NCBI RefSeq assembly: GCF_015533855.1
Contig: NZ_AP024154.1
Location: 809,001-873,000 of the forward strand
Reading direction: 5' to 3'
DNA length: 64,000 bases
DNA from: Echinicola sp. 20G
Lineage (GTDB): Bacteria > Bacteroidota > Bacteroidia > Cytophagales > Cyclobacteriaceae
Shown: piece by piece, positions 1 through 9,772 of the stretch
Numbering within the stretch: the first letter of the stretch is position 1
How the letters are laid out: each line of letters starts with the position of its first letter
Notes under the pieces: model-generated
The model's input: only the letters and a program-made list of their open reading frames with translations
The model's database searches: none
Told to the model about the DNA's origin: nothing
Made by a program: the position numbers and the translations under genes

Positions 1-421
1 CATGGAGAGAACCGTCTGCAGAGTGAAGTCGATACATAAAACTACCAAAGCTTAAATCACTAATAACCCCTCCTTTGGGTGAGCCATTTAAAGGCTCAAC
101 CAGTTGGCTTCTATGGGTTATCAAGAATCCTGCTTCTGTAAGATCTTCCAAAGAAGGGACAGTAATGGTTACCACAAAATTATCATTATCAATTTCTACG
201 TTGGTCCCACTCAATATTACCCTTCTAATCCCTGTAGTTTCTTGATCATTATTATAGTATTCGGAAAGATGAAAATCGTCTTTCACTTCATATTCAAAAA
301 TTTGGACGTTCTGGATAAAGGCCTGATCTCCCCATTGCGCTAAATCCATATCTATTCTTGGATCGCAGGAACAAAATATCCCCGATAAACCTGTCAATAA
401 TATTAAAATGTATTTTTTCAT
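1..421 (-). CDS. Lipoprotein downstream of SusD, 3' part cut by window edge
   Basis: The minus strand is open from an ATG at 421 to the left edge of the window, giving 140 residues of an unfinished protein. It begins with MKKYILILLTGLSG and a lipobox-like segment ending at Cys19 followed by Asp, so it is an exported lipoprotein. The rest is beta-strand-like with no motif I recognise. It starts 24 nt after the SusD gene on the same strand, so it is the third gene of the SusC-SusD operon, where accessory surface lipoproteins (SusE/SusF-like or DUF-type glycan-binding proteins) usually lie. The specific family and ligand are unknown. Confidence 0.7.
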   Translation of the reverse strand, partial: MKKYILILLTGLSGIFCSCDPRIDMDLAQWGDQAFIQNVQIFEYEVKDDFHLSEYYNNDQETTGIRRVILSGTNVEIDNDNFVVTITVPSLEDLTEAGFLITHRSQLVEPLNGSPKGGVISDLSFGSFMYRLHSADGSLH

Positions 422-444
422 GACTTTTTGATTAAAATTTTCGA

Positions 445-2346
445 TTAAAACCATCCTGGATTTTGCTCAAGGGTTACTCCTCCTTTGCTCTGATAAATCT
501 CAATTTCTTGGGTACCTATAGGGGATAAATAATCCCTTTCTGGAGCTACAAATCCTCCATCCCCGGAATTTCCAAAATCTGCATTATTAAAGAATGGATT
601 AAAATAGTTTCCAGTCTCATCTAGCCCAAAGTTGTTTCCTTCCAATAATTTCACATCATTCAATCCTACCCATTGAAATCCTTCTTGCTCAATTATGCCA
701 TTCTCATCATTCCAATATGAAATAAACTCAGCTGCATGAGCTCCCAATGGTTTGAAGCCATTAAATACTTCATCCAAGGCTGCCCATCTTCTAATATCAT
801 CCCAACGGAAACCTTCCAGAGCCAACTCAACCCTTCGCTCCCTACGAATTTCATTAAGGATATTGGATGCATCTGGATCAAAGCCATCTTTTGTGGAATA
901 GGTTACTGGCCAAGAATTGATTGTCGCTAAATTCATTTCCGGCATACCTGCCCTTTGGCGAATCACATTCACACTTTTATCCAAGTCGTCCTGAGTGATT
1001 TCTCCCAATATGGCTCTTGCCTCTGCAAAATTTAATAGGGCTTCTGCATAACGCATGATCAAATCGGAAGTTTCACCGTTTCTCCACTCAGTGACATCAA
1101 ATAACACCCCTTTCCATGGTCTATAACCTGTAGGTGAAGGTTGGCGTTGTTGATTTTGTATCAAACCTGGGTAGCTTGATCTGTAGGCATGTTGCGAACC
1201 TCCAGTTTGATCATTGGCAACATCGAATGCATCATAAAATCTAACGGTATTCCCCTCCAGATCAACTGGCCTTGCCCAAATGGTTTGAGATAGTCGTGGG
1301 TCTTTATTTTGCCCCAATGATCTCAAACTGCTTTCATCATATGTCATGCTGGAAATTTCTGATGGTAGGCCATCAGACATCAGGAAAGCATCAACCAACT
1401 GCTTGGTAATCCCCAAGCCTGTCCCTTCATTATAATTTCCATAAACATTATGAGTAAGGGATGCTGCCTGACTAAATACACGATAAAAGAATGCCCCAGA
1501 AATTCCGGAATAGTCCTTTTGTTGAAAAAGATCTACCAGACTTCCTTGATAGATATTACTTCCCTGATGATCAATAAGTAATTCACCTGCCTCTACAGCT
1601 TCCTGTAAAAATCCTGAACCATCTTTACCTTCAACAGCAAATGGAGTACCCTTTTTTCCATGGTAATATTCCCAACTTCCCTCAAATAGCCCAACACGTG
1701 TCTTTAGTAAAAGAGCTGCTTCCTTATTGATCCTCCCTACACCAGCGTCCGATTTCCAGGATAAATTTACGATCGCTGAATCCAAATCCTTGATGATCTG
1801 AGAAGCTACCACATCCCTCTCATCTCTTGGTTTGTAGAGTTCATCACTACCAATATTGAGTGACTTGGTGATAATTGGAACCCCTCCGTATGTGCTCAAA
1901 AGATCAAAGTAAACCACTGCCCTGGTAAAAAAAGCTTCTCCTGTATATTGCCTTGATAAAACATCCCTGGGCACCTTGTAAGTATTTTCAAGTAAATAGT
2001 TCGCTCTTCGGATAAATCCATAATGCCCATCCCAGCCAATTGAACCAGGAGCAGCACCAGAAACTCCCCTGGTGTTTATTCTACCCGCTGGGCCTGAAGA
2101 CACCAAGTTATCCGTACCGTTTTCTAAATTGAGAACCCTGTTGTTTCCCATTGTCCTTAAAAGCATATTATTGTCATAAAAAGCATTGACATAGCTCTTC
2201 AGATCACTCGAACTTGTAAAAAAACCATCTTCACTGAAGCTGTCCAAAGGTTGCAAGTTTAAAAAATCATCATCGCAGGCAGGAGTGACAATACTTAGCG
2301 CGATTAAAGCGATATATAATATGATATAATTTTTCATCGTCATCAT
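445..2346 (-). CDS. RagB/SusD family nutrient-binding outer-membrane lipoprotein
   Basis: The protein has 633 residues, normal for SusD/RagB. It begins with a signal peptide and the lipobox TPAC followed by an acidic stretch (DDD), which in Bacteroidota often marks surface-exposed lipoproteins. Family landmarks include the early LxxLxxFxEDGFFTS segment, the helical middle (TGEAFFTRAVVYFDLLSTYG), and the C-terminal segment with RRERRVELALEGFRWDDIRRW. It caps the SusC transporter and presents ligand to it. The gene lies 13 nt downstream of susC on the same strand. Two starts are possible, at 2346 or three codons later at 2337; the second gives a more typical signal peptide. The substrate cannot be read from sequence. 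Confidence 0.95.
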   Translation of the reverse strand: MMTMKNYIILYIALIALSIVTPACDDDFLNLQPLDSFSEDGFFTSSSDLKSYVNAFYDNNMLLRTMGNNRVLNLENGTDNLVSSGPAGRINTRGVSGAAPGSIGWDGHYGFIRRANYLLENTYKVPRDVLSRQYTGEAFFTRAVVYFDLLSTYGGVPIITKSLNIGSDELYKPRDERDVVASQIIKDLDSAIVNLSWKSDAGVGRINKEAALLLKTRVGLFEGSWEYYHGKKGTPFAVEGKDGSGFLQEAVEAGELLIDHQGSNIYQGSLVDLFQQKDYSGISGAFFYRVFSQAASLTHNVYGNYNEGTGLGITKQLVDAFLMSDGLPSEISSMTYDESSLRSLGQNKDPRLSQTIWARPVDLEGNTVRFYDAFDVANDQTGGSQHAYRSSYPGLIQNQQRQPSPTGYRPWKGVLFDVTEWRNGETSDLIMRYAEALLNFAEARAILGEITQDDLDKSVNVIRQRAGMPEMNLATINSWPVTYSTKDGFDPDASNILNEIRRERRVELALEGFRWDDIRRWAALDEVFNGFKPLGAHAAEFISYWNDENGIIEQEGFQWVGLNDVKLLEGNNFGLDETGNYFNPFFNNADFGNSGDGGFVAPERDYLSPIGTQEIEIYQSKGGVTLEQNPGWF

Positions 2347-2359
2347 CTTTTAAGTTTCT

Positions 2360-5300
2360 TTAAAATCCTACATTTAGCCCAAATGAAACGGTCCTTGAAG
2401 TTGGGTAACCGCTTACACCATTTCTGATCAGCGTAGGGTCCAGCTTTAACCATGAATTATTATAGATAAAACCAATATTTTCGATTGAAGCATTTAACGA
2501 TGCGCGTTTGAGGCCAATACGGCTAATCAGTTCCTGATTGAAAGCATAGGTCAGGTTGATATTCTTGATTCGTAAATTCGAAAGGTTGAGCATATAATGA
2601 TCATTGGCCTGATTTGTATTTTTACCATTTTGGTAAACTCTAGGGAAGAATGCATCAGGAGTATCTACCGTCCAATACCCTAAATCTTGATGAAGGTCAT
2701 ATGCAGTCCTTGAAGACCAGCCTGTAGTGGAAGCATGTCCCATTGCGTTTGTATTGCTCACCCACTGTGTTTCTTGCCCAACCCCATCTAAAAACGCTGA
2801 AAAACTGAAATTCTTCCATCCTAAATTCAAGAAAACACCATATTTGTATCGAGGATAACTATAGCCCAAAAGCTCTCTATCCCCTTGGGCAAACCAATAT
2901 CCCCCAGACCCGTTACCAATGATACCATCCCCGTCCAAGTCTTTATAATAGACATCCCCAGGGAAATAAAAGCCATTTCCATTGGCTACCCAATCAGTCA
3001 TATTTTCAGAATTTTGGGCAATTCCTTCGAACCTTTGACCATATACCTGTCCAAAAACTTCACCTGGGGTCCAAGTTCCATTTCTGAGACCAGCATCATT
3101 TCCTGGACCATACTCCACCACATAACCGATATAGTCTGACAATATACCTCGGACACCATATCTCAAGGGAGACCCATTAATATTAAATGCTTCATCTTCC
3201 CAATCGAGAGAAACTTCCCAACCTCTTGTTTCCGTTACCGCATTGTTGGCCCTTGGTACAGGCGTGCCCAATACAACCGGTAGTTGTTCAGCAACACCTA
3301 ACGCATCATAGGTCGTTCTTTGATACCAATGGTAATCGATTTTCAACCTGCTTTGAAATAAACCAGCTTCAATCCCAAAACCTATTGACTGTGGTTTTTC
3401 CCATGTTCTATCAGATCTGGCTAAAGGAGGAGATGTTACGTAAGGCTGCTGAGATCCCTCTATAATCGATCTTGTCGTTGGGTTGGTCCCAAATACCGGT
3501 TGATAGGTATACAAGTCCTCGTTATCATTAGTACTTCCATTACCGTTTACATCCAACCGTTGGTTTCCCAGTTTACCCCATGAACCTGTCAGCTTAAATA
3601 CATTGACTATCTCTTTTGCTGGCCAAAAATCTTCCATTGCTACATTATACCCTGCCGATACGGAAGGAAAAAATGACCATCTCGACTCAGGTGCAAACCT
3701 TGATGAGCCATCGTACCGTCCATTAAAATCCAACAAGTACTTACTTTGATAATTATAACTTGCCCTTAGGTAAACCCCTCTAGTGGCCCACTCATACAAG
3801 CTTTCTGTCATGGAATAATTAGCACCATAAGCATTGCTCAGAACAGGAAAATCCCTACTATAGAGCTCCCTTCTACTGTTATTAATTGCATTATATCTGT
3901 TGTGCTCTTGCTGGGCCCCAACAAGAAACAACATATGGTGATCATCAATATCCTTCTTGTATTCTACATTGAAATCAGCTTGATAATAATGTCTATTCGC
4001 TTCCAATCTATCCAATTGGTCATAGGCAGCGGACCTGGCCGATCTTCTAAAGGTTCCGTCTCCTTGATCAACCATGACCTCAAAAGTAGTAACACGATTG
4101 TTATTATAGGTGATATTTCTTGAGTATTGCCCTCTAATGGTCATTCCCTCCATTGGTTTGATTACCAAATTTGGGGACATCCAAAGTTCATCTTCATTAC
4201 TTTCAAAAGTACCCTGCAATCCATCAAAAACCGGAAAAGCACTCAACCAATGGTAGTTGCCATCTGGGTTTTTTATGGGAACATTAGGAAAGTAGCTGAT
4301 ATTATTCCACAGATTTCCATCAGAACCTGCAGTTCCAGCTGCTCCCCTGTAATTTGGTCGTGTAGTTCTAATATTAGAATAACGAATATTCAACCCCACA
4401 TTCATCCATTTATTTATATCCGTATCTACTTTTAACATCGCATTGTAACGGGAAAACTTATCCAAATCGGTATTGTACACCCCTTCTTTTGAATTGTAAC
4501 CTAATCCCAAATAATAGGTTGTACTTTTGTCTCCACCTGAAATTGTTAGATTATGGGTTGCATTAACGGAATGATTTTTAAATGCTTCTCCCACATAGTC
4601 TGTATTTGAATGGGCATAGTTGTGTGCCTCCCACCTCATATCATCTTCTGCATTCCCACCATCACGTTCACCAATCCTACTATTATTGGGGATTTCTCCT
4701 GCCAAATATCTTCTAATATTATCAATGGTAGACTGGGGATAGAATCCTGTTACCTGCTGGGAATTGTAAAAAGCATCATTCATATCCAAAGCAAAATCCA
4801 ATGAGTTTTGGGTATGTGGTAACATAAATGGAGAGTTGATCTGAACATTGGTAGAGTAACCCACCTGCATTGGACTTCCTTTTTGTCCCTTTTTTGTTGT
4901 GATCACAATAACACCAAAAGGAGCCCTGGAACCATAAATAGCCGATGCTGCTGCATCTTTCAATACTGAAATCGATTCGACATCATTTGGGTTGACCGTA
5001 TTAATATCCTGTTCTACCCCATCTACCAGTATCAATGGGGACTGAGTGGTACCCAAGCCGGTAAAGCCTCTGATATTCAGGTTAGCTGTTGCATCTGGGG
5101 CTCCAGATGTCAGGTTTACGTTTAGACCAGGCACTGCCCCTTCCAGCATTTCTGCAACTGACCTGACGGGCCTGTTCTCCAATACTTTTGGGTTTACCAT
5201 TTCAACAGCCGCAGTCAAGTTGGATTTCTTTTTGGTTCCATACCCAACCACTACGACTTCATCCAATCCCTGAAAATCTTCCTCTAACTTAACTTCAACT

Positions 5301-5905
5301 TCACTCTGATTTGAAATCTCTATTTCTTGGGTCTTATACCCTACAAAAGAGATAACCAATATTCCTCCTTCATCAGGAACCTCTACCGAAAAGTTCCCGT
5401 CTATATCTGAAACGGTTCCTCTTGTAGATCCTTTCACCAATACCGTTACACCTGGGATAGGTTCATTGGTAGAACTGGAAACTATCTTTCCAGAGACCGT
5501 AAACTCTCGGATTGCATATTCTATGATACTTGAGCCTGGATTGGCTTTATTAACGCTGATATTACGATTTACCTGTTTGAATTTTAATTGCTTCTCCTTG
5601 GCAATTTGAACCAATATATCCTCGACACTTTGTCTTTGCTTCTCCAAACTAAACCGATCAGATAAGAAAGGATCCGTTTTGTCATAAACAAATGTGAATG
5701 GGGTTTTTGATTCCAAATCCTTAAATAGATCTTCAAGCTTTATATTATTAAAGCCGACATTGACACTTACTTCTTTCATGCTTTTGACACTTTGGGCATT
5801 GGAATCCGTGGCCCATAGCATATTTACAAATAACACCTGCATAAACAGCCCAATTATAGAATAGGTAAATCCCATGAGCAATAGTTTTAGTACTCTTTTT
5901 TTCAT
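2360..5905 (-). CDS. SusC/RagA family TonB-linked outer-membrane transporter with STN domain
   Basis: I chose the ATG at 5905 (MKKRVLKLL, 1181 residues) because it begins a normal signal peptide; the frame is open upstream to an ATG at 5953. Domain order in the longer numbering: signal sequence to about 54; an STN domain at about 60-136; a carboxypeptidase-regulatory-like domain at about 150-224; the SusC signature DEVVVVGYGT at 231-240; the plug to about 360; then the beta barrel to a terminal Phe. With SusD it imports a ligand using TonB energy. The STN domain is the part that in FecA-type systems signals to a FecR anti-sigma factor, and a FecR/sigma pair lies directly upstream. Confidence 0.95.
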   Translation of the reverse strand: MKKRVLKLLLMGFTYSIIGLFMQVLFVNMLWATDSNAQSVKSMKEVSVNVGFNNIKLEDLFKDLESKTPFTFVYDKTDPFLSDRFSLEKQRQSVEDILVQIAKEKQLKFKQVNRNISVNKANPGSSIIEYAIREFTVSGKIVSSSTNEPIPGVTVLVKGSTRGTVSDIDGNFSVEVPDEGGILVISFVGYKTQEIEISNQSEVEVKLEEDFQGLDEVVVVGYGTKKKSNLTAAVEMVNPKVLENRPVRSVAEMLEGAVPGLNVNLTSGAPDATANLNIRGFTGLGTTQSPLILVDGVEQDINTVNPNDVESISVLKDAAASAIYGSRAPFGVIVITTKKGQKGSPMQVGYSTNVQINSPFMLPHTQNSLDFALDMNDAFYNSQQVTGFYPQSTIDNIRRYLAGEIPNNSRIGERDGGNAEDDMRWEAHNYAHSNTDYVGEAFKNHSVNATHNLTISGGDKSTTYYLGLGYNSKEGVYNTDLDKFSRYNAMLKVDTDINKWMNVGLNIRYSNIRTTRPNYRGAAGTAGSDGNLWNNISYFPNVPIKNPDGNYHWLSAFPVFDGLQGTFESNEDELWMSPNLVIKPMEGMTIRGQYSRNITYNNNRVTTFEVMVDQGDGTFRRSARSAAYDQLDRLEANRHYYQADFNVEYKKDIDDHHMLFLVGAQQEHNRYNAINNSRRELYSRDFPVLSNAYGANYSMTESLYEWATRGVYLRASYNYQSKYLLDFNGRYDGSSRFAPESRWSFFPSVSAGYNVAMEDFWPAKEIVNVFKLTGSWGKLGNQRLDVNGNGSTNDNEDLYTYQPVFGTNPTTRSIIEGSQQPYVTSPPLARSDRTWEKPQSIGFGIEAGLFQSRLKIDYHWYQRTTYDALGVAEQLPVVLGTPVPRANNAVTETRGWEVSLDWEDEAFNINGSPLRYGVRGILSDYIGYVVEYGPGNDAGLRNGTWTPGEVFGQVYGQRFEGIAQNSENMTDWVANGNGFYFPGDVYYKDLDGDGIIGNGSGGYWFAQGDRELLGYSYPRYKYGVFLNLGWKNFSFSAFLDGVGQETQWVSNTNAMGHASTTGWSSRTAYDLHQDLGYWTVDTPDAFFPRVYQNGKNTNQANDHYMLNLSNLRIKNINLTYAFNQELISRIGLKRASLNASIENIGFIYNNSWLKLDPTLIRNGVSGYPTSRTVSFGLNVGF

Positions 5906-6011
5906 ATTTTTGAATGGTTTTATTGTTTTAAGAAAGGCAATTGAACTTCTCATTTACCGTATTGATTGGCAGATCAATACGGTATTTCTTTTCATAGGCT
6001 AGATCGTTTTT

Positions 6012-7034
6012 TCAATTAAACATCAGTATCAATTTCTTGTCATCCAGTTCATATTCAAAATCCTTATTATAGGAAACCGCATCCAGGATATTCGATAAAT
6101 ATTCATTTTTGAAAGTTCCCTTTAGGTTCCAGTTTTGATCAGGAACTCCCTTGATTTCTACACTTACACCATACCACCTGCTGATTTCCTTTACAAAACC
6201 TGAAAGGTCCGTTCCATCAAAAATCAATTCCCCATTTCTCCATAAGATGGCCTTATCAAATGTATTTGCATCATTTTCTTTGCTGAACTCATGAAATGCA
6301 TTTAGAGATTTAAGATAGGTCAGGCCTTTCCCGGGTGTTAGGGCGAGCTCTTTCTCATAACCCTTCTTATGATTTTTTACTTTGACAGCTCCTTCCAATA
6401 GTGCCACGCTTAATCTATCATCTTCTTTAAAAGCATGAACATTGAACTCTGTGCCCAAAACTTCCACCTCGAGGTCTTCAACTTTTACTACAAAAGGTCT
6501 ACTTGTGTCAGTTACTATATCAAAAAATGCTTCACCCTCAAGTGTTACAAACCTACCAGAGTCCGAAAAATGCTCCGGGTAAGAAAGTTTGCTTTCCGCA
6601 TTGAGCCAAACTTTGGAACCATCCGGTAACTGAAATTGGGACTTTTGTCCTTTTGGGTTTGATTTGTGGACCTTCGTAAGTGAAATAGGTTGGATTGCTT
6701 CCTCCTGCTTGTTGAAAAATATGATGGATAAGACCAAAATTGCTACCAATGATGCGGCCACACCATAACTTGTCCTCCTAATATCCCAACTTCCTCTTCT
6801 TCTCTTAGCCCCTTCGCTTAAATATTGTTCCCAAATTTTCCTTTTTTGATCCTCGTGATTGATCAGCTTATTGTCCTCGAGGTCAGTATGCCAAAAAGCC
6901 TGGAGTTTTTCAAACTCATATTGGTTGCTATGATCCTTTTTCACCCAGTCGTACACAGCCTTCTTTTCAGAAGAAGAGGCATTTCCTTGAAAAAATCTGA
7001 TTAATAAAATTTCTATATCTTGGTTCTTGTCCAT
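6012..7034 (-). CDS. FecR family anti-sigma factor
   Basis: A 340-residue single-pass membrane protein. The N-terminal cytoplasmic part (about 1-88) would bind the ECF sigma factor. A transmembrane helix lies at about 89-107, followed by a FecR domain at about 125-235 (LPDGSKVWLNAESKLSYPE, FVTLEGEAFFDV-like segments) and a C-terminal DUF4974-type domain at about 265-338. In this family the periplasmic part contacts the STN domain of a loaded TonB receptor and then releases the sigma factor. The gene sits between the ECF sigma gene and susC, all on the minus strand, which fits a ligand-inducible regulatory cascade for this SUS locus. Confidence 0.93.
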   Translation of the reverse strand: MDKNQDIEILLIRFFQGNASSSEKKAVYDWVKKDHSNQYEFEKLQAFWHTDLEDNKLINHEDQKRKIWEQYLSEGAKRRRGSWDIRRTSYGVAASLVAILVLSIIFFNKQEEAIQPISLTKVHKSNPKGQKSQFQLPDGSKVWLNAESKLSYPEHFSDSGRFVTLEGEAFFDIVTDTSRPFVVKVEDLEVEVLGTEFNVHAFKEDDRLSVALLEGAVKVKNHKKGYEKELALTPGKGLTYLKSLNAFHEFSKENDANTFDKAILWRNGELIFDGTDLSGFVKEISRWYGVSVEIKGVPDQNWNLKGTFKNEYLSNILDAVSYNKDFEYELDDKKLILMFN

Positions 7035-7178
7035 GAAGTCATAATATCTCGATCAATATTAAAGACAACAGTTTCCAATAAAACCCGTAATGAAAATTTA
7101 ACTTTTTTTACTTTTTCAGAAAAAAATTAAGAATGGAACTACAAACACAAAAAAATATCCTTTCTATATATTCCTGTA

Positions 7179-7790
7179 CTAAAGAAACAATGACAGAAAC
7201 CGTTGATTTGAAACTAAAATCCTTCCTTGATATTCATCATAAAATTGTTGGAGGGTACCCCTTAAATCCGTAATGGCCAGTTTTAAGTGCACTTCAACCG
7301 TCCTCTCTGATATTTCCAATATCTCTGCCACCTCTTTGTAGGACAAATTCTCATCTTTTACCATTTTGAAAACCAACCTTCTTTTGGGTGGTAAGTTTGC
7401 AATCACCCGGTTGAGTTCCCTTTTTAAATCTCCATTGATCATCTTCTTTTCAGGGTCTGAAATATCGGGGATAAGATAATCCTGTATATCATCAATACTT
7501 ATTTTTCCTTTTTCCCTTGAGGAAGCCTTAATCGAATTCAGGGCCCTATTTTTAACCATTTTGAAAAGATACCCTTCAAAATTCTCAATTTGGAGTAAGC
7601 CTTCCCTTTTCTGAAGTAATTTTAAAATCACCTCGGAAACTACCTCTTCTGCCTGTTGGTAATTGGGTAAAAACAACAAAGCTAAATTGATAAGTCTAGT
7701 GTGATAGTGGTCAAAGAAAACCGAAAAAGCCTTCTCATCATTTTTTTCCACTATCTTTTTTAATATATGATTAAGCCTTATTGGGTTCAT
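7179..7790 (-). CDS. RNA polymerase ECF-type sigma-70 factor
   Basis: A 203-residue protein with sigma region 2 at about 20-85 (FEGYLFKMVKNRALNSIK) and region 4 at about 135-185 (ANLPPKRRLVFKMVKDENLSYKE, then a helix-turn-helix with ERTVEVHL). This is the Bacteroidota ECF subgroup paired with FecR proteins. It is the first gene of the minus-strand run sigma-FecR-SusC-SusD-lipoprotein. It should activate the susC promoter when FecR is triggered. The C-terminal tail after region 4 is about 15 residues longer than usual. Confidence 0.92.
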   Translation of the reverse strand: MNPIRLNHILKKIVEKNDEKAFSVFFDHYHTRLINLALLFLPNYQQAEEVVSEVILKLLQKREGLLQIENFEGYLFKMVKNRALNSIKASSREKGKISIDDIQDYLIPDISDPEKKMINGDLKRELNRVIANLPPKRRLVFKMVKDENLSYKEVAEILEISERTVEVHLKLAITDLRGTLQQFYDEYQGRILVSNQRFLSLFL

Positions 7791-8084
7791 TGTTTTTCAG
7801 GAATAAGCTTTGCGATGAAATAGATGGAATAATTGTATAGAACTGAGATTCAATCCAGAACTAAATATAGACCATTTGACCTAAAAAACAAATTTATTCT
7901 AAAATTCTTTCATAAAACCAAATATGTAATGATATGCCATAACTACAGTACCGGAGAGAATCTTGCTTTCAGTTTTCCTCGGACACTTTTGGAAAACCTT
8001 GCTACATTGTTCATTTTGTCCAACACTTGGTTTACAATTTTCAATTAAAATTATATCAACCTATTTCATAACATAACCGTGAAC

Positions 8085-9221
8085 TTATAGCGAACTGTCG
8101 TCCACCCGACTACCAGCTGGCATTCCTATCAATTCGTAATTGGTGCTTCTTCCTCCTGCTGCTTCTTTTTGCAAGATCCCTTTCTCAATAAGGTCGTTAA
8201 TATCCCTAACTGCTGAATCTTTAGAGCACTTTGCAATCTTTGCCCATTTGGACGAGGTTAATTTCCCGTCAAAACCATCCATTAGCCTATTCAATAATTT
8301 TCTTTGTCGGTCGTTTATTGGAGTATCTATGTGCTTCAGCCAAAAATCAGCTTTGAACAAGACTTTTGAAAGTATTAAATCCGTGGACCTTAAAGCGTTG
8401 ATCAAACAGTTTAAAAACCAAACAATCCAATCAGTTATATCCAAATTCCCCTTTTGCGTTTTTTCCAATATCTCATAATACTGTTTTCTTTCCAACCGGA
8501 CTTGGGCAGACATACTGTAAAAACGTTGGTTACTTTTGTCAGCTTGCGCCAACAGCATATCCGTCAATGCTCTGGTAATTCTTCCATTTCCATCTTCAAA
8601 AGGGTGGATGGTCACAAACCATAAATGGGCGATTGCTGCTTTCATTACCAAGTCCATTTTACTGTTGTTGAACCAATATAGAAATCGGGTCATTTCTTTT
8701 TCAACCAGGTTGGAATCAGGCGCTTGAAAATGAACCCTTTCTTTCCCCATTGCCCCGGATACAACCTGCATAGGACCAGTAGTATCTTTTCTCCAATCTG
8801 CTACGGTAATTTTGTACATCCCACTTCTTCCTGTGGGAAACAATGCAGCATGCCAGTCAAAAAGCCTGTCAGCTGTCAATGGGTCAAAGCATCTTTGGGT
8901 AGCGTCAAGCATCATTTCTACTACTCCTTCTACACTTCTTTCAGCATCCACCGCTCCTGCTATTTCCATTCCCAATCTACGAGCAATTGATGAACGCACT
9001 TGGTCGGGGTCAAGGAATTCGCCTTCTATCTCCGATGATTTTAATACATCAAGGGTCAATGTATCAAGTAGCGCCTCATTTCTCAAATCGAAGCCTAATG
9101 TTTCCATTTTTCCAATAAGTCTACCCTGTAAATTTCTTGCCTCACTTAACAGGTCCAAGAAGTCATTACTGTTCCAGGTAAATTCCGGCCAATTATCTTT
9201 TTGATGTATAAAAGCTCTCAT
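8085..9221 (-). CDS. Fic family protein (AMP-transferase) with DUF4172 N-terminus and winged-helix C-terminus
   Basis: A 378-residue Fic protein. The catalytic loop HPFEDGNGR is intact at 206-214 with the essential His206. The inhibitory motif SSEIEG is at 62-67, which in class II Fic enzymes places a Glu in the active site and keeps the enzyme silent. The N-terminal region (about 5-80) resembles DUF4172, and residues about 305-365 look like a winged helix. The enzyme would transfer AMP from ATP to hydroxyl side chains of a target protein; the target is unknown. It stands alone, not with a separate antitoxin. A promoter and repeated hexamers precede it, so self-repression through the winged helix is plausible. 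Confidence 0.92.
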   Translation of the reverse strand: MRAFIHQKDNWPEFTWNSNDFLDLLSEARNLQGRLIGKMETLGFDLRNEALLDTLTLDVLKSSEIEGEFLDPDQVRSSIARRLGMEIAGAVDAERSVEGVVEMMLDATQRCFDPLTADRLFDWHAALFPTGRSGMYKITVADWRKDTTGPMQVVSGAMGKERVHFQAPDSNLVEKEMTRFLYWFNNSKMDLVMKAAIAHLWFVTIHPFEDGNGRITRALTDMLLAQADKSNQRFYSMSAQVRLERKQYYEILEKTQKGNLDITDWIVWFLNCLINALRSTDLILSKVLFKADFWLKHIDTPINDRQRKLLNRLMDGFDGKLTSSKWAKIAKCSKDSAVRDINDLIEKGILQKEAAGGRSTNYELIGMPAGSRVDDSSL

Positions 9222-9234
9222 TCAATGCATTATT

Positions 9235-9317
9235 TGCAACGAAAATAACCTTTATTCGATTCTAATCAAAATTAATCGTTGCGTATTTTGCATCAAATAG
9301 CAGCCTTATTCGTTGCA
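9235..9317 (-). promoter_or_regulatory. fic promoter with three operator-like hexamers
   Basis: On the minus strand a -33 TTTG (9297-9294) is followed after exactly 19 nt by a -7 box TAATTTTG (9274-9267), the Bacteroidota consensus, about 45 nt before the fic start. The hexamer CGTTGC occurs at 9277-9282 inside the spacer and at 9311-9316, and inverted as GCAACG at 9236-9241. The outer two are part of a 9-bp inverted repeat (TGCAACGAA and TTCGTTGCA). Placement across the promoter suggests a repressor site. Confidence 0.6.
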
Positions 9318-9772
9318 GGGTCGCCTCTTTTGCTATTGACTAATGTTTTTTTCAAGTTGCTACAAATTGTCAACCCCTGACCTGGTGTAACTTGCAATTG
9401 CCCTCTTATATTCCAACGAATTTATAATAGGAAGCACTGGGTTCAGAAGTAGTTGATTTGTTTCTATCAATAGCTGCTTGAGGATTGCTAATTATTATTA
9501 TAATCTATTTTATCTTTTTCGTCAGGCCATCTAAAATTCTATTCTTTTTCACTTACTTTATAAATCTATTTTCCGGAAATCTCTTTTTATTTTAAAGTTC
9601 CGTCTTTAAGAATTGAATCTATTTTACGACCCGTACAATTCTTACGGTACAAGAGTTACGATGGGTATTAATTCAGAAAAATACTTTCTCCAAACACTTT
9701 AAATTTAAGACAGGCTAATCAGTATCTTTATTTCAAACTAGCCAAAGTAGAGCCATTTCAAAAATCAACCCG
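9318..9772. other. Intergenic region before the AraC gene
   Basis: AT-rich, no open frame of note. It holds a GTAC-rich imperfect palindrome (9640-9654), described separately, which resembles another at 14936. Otherwise I see nothing. Confidence 0.5.
9640..9654. repeat. GTAC-rich imperfect palindrome, copy 1
   Basis: The 15-mer TCTTACGGTACAAGA has inverted TCTT/AAGA ends around TACGGTA, and is flanked by GTAC and TACGA units between 9626 and 9670. The surrounding order (TTGAATCT, palindrome cluster, AATTCNGAAA) matches the element at 14912-14985. Confidence 0.45.

Noticed and set aside
104..343. Plus-strand frame at the left edge
   Set aside because: Antisense to the partial lipoprotein gene, which has a clear lipoprotein signal and operon position.
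4127..4435. Plus-strand frame inside susC
   Set aside because: Antisense shadow of a well-supported TonB-dependent transporter.
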